56,804 bases of DNA from an uncultured Alphaproteobacteria bacterium (lineage in GTDB: Bacteria; Pseudomonadota; Alphaproteobacteria; RF32; CAG-239). Both the position numbers and the translations under genes were made by a program. Each line of letters starts with the position of its first letter. Positions within the stretch are counted from its first letter, which is position 1. The stretch covers positions 1 to 56,804 of the forward strand of contig CAJGCO010000010.1 in assembly GCA_904501925.1 (NCBI GenBank), written 5' to 3'. Shown here in pieces: positions 50,452 through 56,804 of this stretch. Below the pieces are notes generated by a model that searched no databases, was not told where the DNA came from, and saw only the letters and a program-made list of their open reading frames with translations.

Positions 50452-53400
50452 ATGAAGTTACTAAATAAATATACGCTTATATCTATATTAGCTCTAACAT
50501 TTATAATTGCATACAATGTTAGTGCCAAAACCGCTTTAACCCCTCTTCACTTATACAAGTGGGCGCAAGAACACAATGTAAGCCGACTTCATCAGTTTCA
50601 CAAATATATAAACCTTAAAAACCACGAAGGTTCAACAGCTCTTTGTATTGCTCAAAAATACAAAGACAAACAAGCTTATGACCTACTTCTTAGATTCGGT
50701 GCTAGTACAAACGTTGCTTGTCACAATCCTAACGATGATGTTTGTACAATAAAAACCACCACAAAATTAGAAAAAACAAACTACACAACTCCAGCTTTAC
50801 TCATTGGTGCTAGCACCGGTATTGCAGCTCTTGCTCTTGGAGGAGGAGGCTCTAAAGCTCAACCACCAACATCTTGTCCTCTAGGTTATTCAACTCAATA
50901 CCAATCTCCTGTTGACTGTTCATCAACAGGCAATGACCAAGGTTGGGTATTAGTTACACACGAAACTATCCGTATTGACGGACTTCCATGTAATAAATGT
51001 GAAAAGAAAAGTTGTCCTGTTGGTGATACAAGTTATATCAGCTCTTCAAACTGTCCTTTCATAGACGGTGGCCTTAGAGCAAGTTCTCAAGAAGGTCAAT
51101 ACTACTCTGGTGATGACAACTGCTACACTTGTTCATACCAATGCGATAACGAAACAAGATTCGACTACCTCTTTTGTCTCAGCAAATTTTCAGACTGTTC
51201 AAGCGAATATTCATTCTCTTACGAAAACACATCTCTCAAATGTTACACACCAGATCCTTGTGAAGAAACTTTTGATACTGAAGAAACAATTGGTTGTCCA
51301 ACAGGTTTAAAACCAGTTAGTCGCTGTACAGAAGGTGTTGGCGATTCGTATGACCAACAAACTCTTCTTTATTGTGTTTGTAATGGAAGCACCCATTTTA
51401 ACACAAAAGAAACTTGCGAAGAAAAAAATCTAGGCTACGAATGTCGCCAAAAAGAAGGTGAAACATGTTATACTGTTTCAGCCCCATTAGAATGCGCTAA
51501 TGGATATGCCACATTTGTAAACAGCTGTGGTAGAATTGGTGGATACACTCTTGATACAACTAATACCAAAGGATATTCTTCTGGTCTTAATTGTTATAAA
51601 TGCCAAGAAAATTTATGCAATGTTGGTTTTACATCTGGATCAAACATTAAAGATTGCGACATCAGCAATGGCTACACATACACCCAAGACACAGTATCAA
51701 ATGGAGAAAGAACTTGCGGTAAATGTGAAGCAACTCCATGTCCACTAGGTAGCAAAATATATCCTTCAGCAGCTAGTTGCCCTTCAGTAGATTATGATGG
51801 ACAAGGTTGGAAACTAGTTAAAACTGGTGTTTCAGGAGGAATGGATTGTAGCATTTGCGAAAAAATAAATTGTAGCGAAGGTTTAACTTCATGTCCTACA
51901 TATCCAAACCTCACAGTAACAAGAAAAGAAAACACTTACTATTCAGGTAATAACGCTTGTTACACATGTTCATACGAGTGTAAACAGCCTCTTTTATATA
52001 AAGAAAACCAAGCTTCAGAATGTAAGTTGGCTAACGCTGGCTCCGATTGCTTAGAAATCAATGAAAACAATATAACATGTTATGATGCAAAAACTCAATG
52101 TGATTATGACATATACAACACCCATGGAAACTATTGTCCTACTGGCTCCAAAGAAGTTGGCCGTTGCGTCGATTCTAATGAGGGCACAAAATACACTCAC
52201 TTAAAATGTGAATGTGATACAGCAAATGGTTATTACCTAAGCCAAGCTCTTTGCCTTAACGAAAATCCTGGTTATGAATGTGATGGTTTAGAACCTGCTA
52301 GTAACTGCATTACCAAAGGCACCATAAAACAATGTCCTGAATATACAGCTCCTCAAGATGAATTATCATGCGATACGCACGAATATCTTAACTTACTTCC
52401 AATAACAGCTACCACATCTTATAATGGTGAAAAAAGATGTTATGAGTGTAATTATTCTCCAATACATTCTACATCAAATTCATGTGAATCAGCCAACCAA
52501 GCAAAAGCTTGTTCACCTGAAAACATCACAATAAAAGGCAAAACATATACAGCATATTATGTATCTGGCTGTAATTTAGATAAAGGTTATTATGAAAACG
52601 AACAAGGTTGTCCAGATGGCTATGAATGTAGCGAACTAAATGGATGTTTATACAAATCATCTCAAACACCATGTGAAACCCCAACTTCAGCTTTATATAT
52701 AGATGCAACAAAATGCCCATTATATGACACAACAACAAGAGAAACAACAGTAACCCCAACCGGCTTTAAAAGTGGTGAAAATGATTGTTATAGTTGTAGC
52801 TACACCTGTATATACACAGGAAAAGATGATTGCGAAGAAGACAACAACGGCATGATTTGTGATATATTTGATGGTTGCTATGCCCCTACAGAATGTAATC
52901 CAAGCAAAGGCTATTACGCAGGAACTGAAGATTGTCTTAAAGCAAATCCTGGTTATCAATGTAACCAACAAGAAAACAAATGTATTCTAAAAGGCGATGA
53001 AAAAACACAATGTAACAATACAAACGCATCCCCTGCTTATATTTCCAATGCAAATTGTCCAACTCATGATGCTGTAAAAAAAGAAGCCTCAACACAAATT
53101 GCTAATGACTACATTGGTACTTCAAATTGCTATACATGTAATTACTCATGTACCTACTCAAGTGATAAAGAATGTTATGAAGCACCATCTGCTTTAGGTA
53201 GAATATGCGAACCAACAGATATATCCCTTTTAGGCAACACATATACATGTTATGAAATAAAAGGCTGTAATGAAACAACTCACTTTACAGAACAAAAAGC
53301 TTGTGAAGAACATGAAAACAACAAGAGATATCAATGTACTAAAGAAAATGGCTGTTACACAAAAAGTAACACTCCACTTGCTTGCGTAACTGGTACAACT

Positions 53401-56400
53401 GAAGCTCCAATCAATCATCCAAGTTTATCGTATGTTTCCAGAGAAGAAACAGGATTTAGTGGTGAAAAAAGTTGTTATATCTACACATATAAATGTAATA
53501 ATGAAAACTCAAATCACTATTATGAAACATGTCCAACAGATTATACATCATGTAGTGATATCACCATCAATGTTAGCCATGCAAGTCAAGAAAGCTATAC
53601 CTGTTACACCCCAAATCAATGTGACACAACCATTTACAACAACTTAGAGCAATGCGCTAATGTTGGTCAAATCCCAGAAGAAGGTAAAGTATGTAAAGAC
53701 CTAAACGGTAACCACCTAAAATGTAAATGCGATCAAGAGAACGGCTACTACACAACTAAAGAAGATTGTTTAGCTGTTCATCAAAATAAATATAAATGCG
53801 ATGGCCTTAATGAATCTGGCACCTGTATAACTAAAGGTTCTCCAGAAACATGCCCTCTAGGTTTTTCAACCCAATATCAAAGCATTGAAGATTGTGGAAC
53901 AAGTGATATCGGTCCAAAAGATAAAAGCCAAGGCTGGATATATTCATCAGATGAAACAATTTTTGCTGGTGAAGAAAAGTGTGGTAAGTGTGAAGCAATA
54001 GCATGCGATACAAAAAATGGCTACACATCTGGTCTAAATGCAAGTCAATGTGATACCGAAAATGGTTATAATTACTTTTCAAAAGGTTATAACGGCGATA
54101 ACATTTGTGGCAAATGTGAAAAAAGAACATGTTCAGAAGGCTTCTCAACTCAATATCAAAGCATTGAAGATTGTGGTAAATATAACGATGGTAAAATCGG
54201 TTGGGTATTTGAATCTGATGGCAAATCTGAAGGACTTGTGTGTGGTAAATGTAACAAAAAAACATGTCTAAACACAAACTTCATCAACATCCAAACCCAA
54301 CAAACTCAAGTAGGAAACTGCAAAAACTACGCTGTCAACCAAGGTATCACTTTTCTTGAAGAAGATAGTTTTACCATTGATGACCAACACAAAGATGGTG
54401 ACTACGACTGCGTACACTGTACATATAAGTGTGGTCCAGACACTCCTTACACAAGTGAAACCGAATGTATCCAATCACAAGGAGATAATACCGTTACATG
54501 TACAAAACATACAATATCAAACTTCTTTACCAGATACTATGAGTGTTATTCTGTAAATGGATGCGATGAAAACATATATCCATTTGAAACATGTCCAACA
54601 GGTCTAATATCTTCAAGCGAATGTTCTATAACTGGTGATACAAGACATGCTTGTATATGTGATAAAACCCAAGGATATTACATCCCTTCAGAAGAAACAG
54701 CTTGCCAAGACGGAACAAAATATACTTGTAACGAAGAAACCATAGATGGCGTAAACTGCTTAAAAAGAACATGTAATGTAGAAATATATCCTTTTGTAGG
54801 TTCTTGTCCTGCCGGTACAAAAGTTAAATCTAGCTGCTCAATAGATGGAGAAGAAACTCGTTATAGTTGTGAATGTGATTCAACAAAAGATTATTACGCA
54901 ATAACAGACGCAACTACATGTACTAATGCCGGTGGCGATACAACATATACTTGCACCGAAGAAACAATAACCCAAAATACATCTTCTATAACTTGTTTAA
55001 AAAGAACATGTAATGAAAAAACATATCCTTTTGATGCTTGTCCTACAGGAACCGCCATAACAAGTACTTGTCAAACAAAAAACAATGACATTCGTCACAC
55101 ATGCGCTTGCGATGAAACCCAAGGCAACTATTCTGTAGATAACAATCAACAAAATAGTGATAATTACAGAAAATGTATAACAAATAATAATGGTTTAGAA
55201 GGTTACACATGCGAAGAAAAAGATCTATCTAGTATAAAATGCTATACCAGAACGGAAAGAACATGTGCTAATGGCGCCACCGCATCATATCAAACTGATT
55301 ATATCGCTTGCCGAAAAATATTAAACAATGAAGCTGTTAATACTCAAGGTTGGGATGTAATAGTAGATGATACATATGCTGCTGGAGAACAATATTGCAT
55401 CCAATGCCCTACAAAAACTTGTCCTAATGGTGGCAAAGCTATCGAAACTACAGATATTGGCAAAAACTTAGCTACACTGTCTGGTAAGTATTGCGCTAAA
55501 AAATCTACTAACACAACCGGTTGGAAACTTACAATTTCAGATAAAGACTTCTCTGGTGACAAAAAATGTGGTTTTTGTGAAATAAATCAATGTGAAACAG
55601 GTAAGAAAGCAGATGATCTAAAATGCGAAGAGAAAGATGGTGATGGCTTTATGTTCTTTAGTGATGGAACTTATTATTCAGGCGATGAAGCATGTGGTAA
55701 GTGTACTGCTGTACCTTGCGAGAAACATGATGAATGCTATGGCGGTAAATGTTCAAAACAAGAAGATATCAGTACTTGTCCTATTGTTGAGGACGGAAAA
55801 GAAGGCGGGTGGACAATTAAAGCTACTAATAAAAAATCCGGAAACGACACTTGCTATGCATGTTCCCCAAAAGCTTGTGAAGTAGGAACTGCAACTGATT
55901 TTGAAAATTGTCCTATACCTGATGAATACTTAAAAACTCAAGAAACTAAACAAGCAGCCCTCGGTATGTTTGCTGGAAATGAACAATGTTATACCTGCTC
56001 ATATGAATGTTCATACTCTGATTGCACAAAAGTACCATTAAACGAGGGTGAAACTTGTTCAAACCAAAACATTACAGTTACGATAACTGGAAAAGATCCT
56101 ATTACCTACACTTGTCCCAAAAAAGACATTGCACCAACCCCAGCCTCTGCCAACCAAACCTTTATTGGAAAAACCGGTAGCGCTGGTGAAACTATTGTTA
56201 ACCCAACTAATGAAACAATCTCAATGCAAACCTTTGGTGATAACACATTTGTTGGTATGTATACCCAAACTGGTGGAACAGCCATCAACGAAGGTAAAAT
56301 TGAAATCACTGGCGATACCGGTACTGCCATTGGCATCTTAGGTGATGGTCAAAACACCATTGAAAACAAAGGCACAATAAATGTATCCGGCGAACACGCA

Positions 56401-56804
56401 TACGGCATCAAAGTTATTGATGGTACAGACACATCTATTACCAACAGTGGCGAAATAAACGTATCTGCAACATCTGATGCTTATGGTATCTACATCGAAG
56501 AAAATGGTAACCTTGCAACCGTTACCAACACCGGCACAATCTCAATCAATGGCAACTTAAACGATAAAAACAACGCCATCGTCCTAAATGGTGCCGAACT
56601 TCGCAACCAAAACCAATTCAATGTTGAAGGCGAGCTAACCGCTGGTATTTCAACCGTTCAAAGCGATGAAAACAAAGACCAATACGTTGAAGAAAACTCT
56701 GTTGTTGCTAATGATACATCTAATTTAGAAGTAAAATCAGAATCAGCCCTATTTAAAGCAAGCACCCAACAAAACGCTCAAGGCAATACAAACATTGTTT
56801 TAGA
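50452..56804 (+). CDS. Giant Cys-rich surface protein with ankyrin-like head and autotransporter-like passenger (3' end outside window)
   Basis: The frame is open for 2,117 codons and leaves the window without a stop. Residues 1-26: signal peptide (LISILALTFIIAYNVSA). Residues 30-93: ankyrin-like (TPLHLYKWAQE, EGSTALCIAQKYKDKQAYDL, LLRFGAS). Residues 113-138: hydrophobic, Gly-rich stretch. Residues 141-1888: well over 100 cysteines in imperfect repeats; recurring words are CYTCSYxC, CGKCE, YYSGDxxCY, CPxGxSTQYQS and GYECxxL. From about 1900 the Cys vanish and short Gly/Asn/Ile repeats begin (GKIEITGDTGTAIGIL, GTINVSGEHAYGIKV), typical of autotransporter beta-helices. The beta-barrel would lie downstream. 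The Shine-Dalgarno sequence is weak (GGA 9 nt upstream). Confidence 0.85.
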   Translation, partial: MKLLNKYTLISILALTFIIAYNVSAKTALTPLHLYKWAQEHNVSRLHQFHKYINLKNHEGSTALCIAQKYKDKQAYDLLLRFGASTNVACHNPNDDVCTIKTTTKLEKTNYTTPALLIGASTGIAALALGGGGSKAQPPTSCPLGYSTQYQSPVDCSSTGNDQGWVLVTHETIRIDGLPCNKCEKKSCPVGDTSYISSSNCPFIDGGLRASSQEGQYYSGDDNCYTCSYQCDNETRFDYLFCLSKFSDCSSEYSFSYENTSLKCYTPDPCEETFDTEETIGCPTGLKPVSRCTEGVGDSYDQQTLLYCVCNGSTHFNTKETCEEKNLGYECRQKEGETCYTVSAPLECANGYATFVNSCGRIGGYTLDTTNTKGYSSGLNCYKCQENLCNVGFTSGSNIKDCDISNGYTYTQDTVSNGERTCGKCEATPCPLGSKIYPSAASCPSVDYDGQGWKLVKTGVSGGMDCSICEKINCSEGLTSCPTYPNLTVTRKENTYYSGNNACYTCSYECKQPLLYKENQASECKLANAGSDCLEINENNITCYDAKTQCDYDIYNTHGNYCPTGSKEVGRCVDSNEGTKYTHLKCECDTANGYYLSQALCLNENPGYECDGLEPASNCITKGTIKQCPEYTAPQDELSCDTHEYLNLLPITATTSYNGEKRCYECNYSPIHSTSNSCESANQAKACSPENITIKGKTYTAYYVSGCNLDKGYYENEQGCPDGYECSELNGCLYKSSQTPCETPTSALYIDATKCPLYDTTTRETTVTPTGFKSGENDCYSCSYTCIYTGKDDCEEDNNGMICDIFDGCYAPTECNPSKGYYAGTEDCLKANPGYQCNQQENKCILKGDEKTQCNNTNASPAYISNANCPTHDAVKKEASTQIANDYIGTSNCYTCNYSCTYSSDKECYEAPSALGRICEPTDISLLGNTYTCYEIKGCNETTHFTEQKACEEHENNKRYQCTKENGCYTKSNTPLACVTGTTEAPINHPSLSYVSREETGFSGEKSCYIYTYKCNNENSNHYYETCPTDYTSCSDITINVSHASQESYTCYTPNQCDTTIYNNLEQCANVGQIPEEGKVCKDLNGNHLKCKCDQENGYYTTKEDCLAVHQNKYKCDGLNESGTCITKGSPETCPLGFSTQYQSIEDCGTSDIGPKDKSQGWIYSSDETIFAGEEKCGKCEAIACDTKNGYTSGLNASQCDTENGYNYFSKGYNGDNICGKCEKRTCSEGFSTQYQSIEDCGKYNDGKIGWVFESDGKSEGLVCGKCNKKTCLNTNFINIQTQQTQVGNCKNYAVNQGITFLEEDSFTIDDQHKDGDYDCVHCTYKCGPDTPYTSETECIQSQGDNTVTCTKHTISNFFTRYYECYSVNGCDENIYPFETCPTGLISSSECSITGDTRHACICDKTQGYYIPSEETACQDGTKYTCNEETIDGVNCLKRTCNVEIYPFVGSCPAGTKVKSSCSIDGEETRYSCECDSTKDYYAITDATTCTNAGGDTTYTCTEETITQNTSSITCLKRTCNEKTYPFDACPTGTAITSTCQTKNNDIRHTCACDETQGNYSVDNNQQNSDNYRKCITNNNGLEGYTCEEKDLSSIKCYTRTERTCANGATASYQTDYIACRKILNNEAVNTQGWDVIVDDTYAAGEQYCIQCPTKTCPNGGKAIETTDIGKNLATLSGKYCAKKSTNTTGWKLTISDKDFSGDKKCGFCEINQCETGKKADDLKCEEKDGDGFMFFSDGTYYSGDEACGKCTAVPCEKHDECYGGKCSKQEDISTCPIVEDGKEGGWTIKATNKKSGNDTCYACSPKACEVGTATDFENCPIPDEYLKTQETKQAALGMFAGNEQCYTCSYECSYSDCTKVPLNEGETCSNQNITVTITGKDPITYTCPKKDIAPTPASANQTFIGKTGSAGETIVNPTNETISMQTFGDNTFVGMYTQTGGTAINEGKIEITGDTGTAIGILGDGQNTIENKGTINVSGEHAYGIKVIDGTDTSITNSGEINVSATSDAYGIYIEENGNLATVTNTGTISINGNLNDKNNAIVLNGAELRNQNQFNVEGELTAGISTVQSDENKDQYVEENSVVANDTSNLEVKSESALFKASTQQNAQGNTNIVL

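Noticed and set aside
51068..56341. Many short frames on both strands inside the last 6 kb
   Set aside because: All are shadows of the giant open frame from 50452, which is continuous in one phase and has coherent repeat content.

Overview
The window is a 56.8 kb piece of an AT-rich bacterial chromosome, most likely an uncultured, probably gut- or host-associated alphaproteobacterium. The signs are an L28 protein with alphaproteobacterial sequence character, a DksA that has lost half of its zinc ligands, an RquA-type rhodoquinone methyltransferase, a YejA/YejB peptide importer, a MutL with the endonuclease motif, and short type IVB-like prepilins with the N-terminal motif GRSMIEML. The lineage is inferred from protein character; no rRNA gene is present to fix it.

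Layout. 0-7.5 kb: the end of a YgiW/YdeI-like gene, a folA-thyA operon, an anhydroMurNAc kinase gene and several small envelope or unknown genes. 7.6-11.2 kb: a mosaic stretch with isolated single-gene units, tRNA-Pro(GGG) with a duplicated 3' end, rpmB, tRNA-Arg(CCG), a secreted-protein cassette with a (CA)n leader, and a histidine phosphatase gene. 11.2-27 kb: core genes (cmk, rsmE, a LuxR-type regulator, rquA, hsp20, accA, yejA-yejB, a prepilin, mutL, lepA). 27-30.7 kb: the second (CA)n cassette, a structured 60-bp tandem repeat, greA with an attenuator-like leader, a Cys-rich small protein and a META-domain lipoprotein. 30.8-40.5 kb: dnaJ, recO, parC, a 938-residue YwqK-repeat protein flanked by 38-bp direct repeats, and a Lon-type protease. 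40.5-46.6 kb: a TPR protein, membrane-anchored unknowns, two convergent foreign-looking genes (one a degenerate M16 peptidase homologue) and a second prepilin. 46.7-50.3 kb: the dksA-maf-rng-yacG operon and an M20 deacylase. 50.45 kb to the end: an unfinished reading frame of more than 2,100 residues, with a signal peptide, an ankyrin-like segment, about 1,750 residues of Cys-rich repeats and the beginning of an autotransporter-like beta-helix.

Three things look new or underdescribed. First, the giant Cys-rich surface protein joins domains that are not usually found together. Second, two paralogous secreted-protein cassettes share about 300 bp of upstream DNA holding a (CA)n tract (16 and 12 units) inside a leader reading frame, so slippage could switch or tune expression. 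Third, seven scattered one-gene units share the same architecture: no Shine-Dalgarno sequence, mostly a recognisable promoter, an intrinsic terminator right after the stop codon, and G+C-richer codon use. They look like a class of acquired genes with a common origin. In addition, five clear promoters in the window use TTGCAA as the -35 hexamer with a 17-bp (or 16-bp) spacer.
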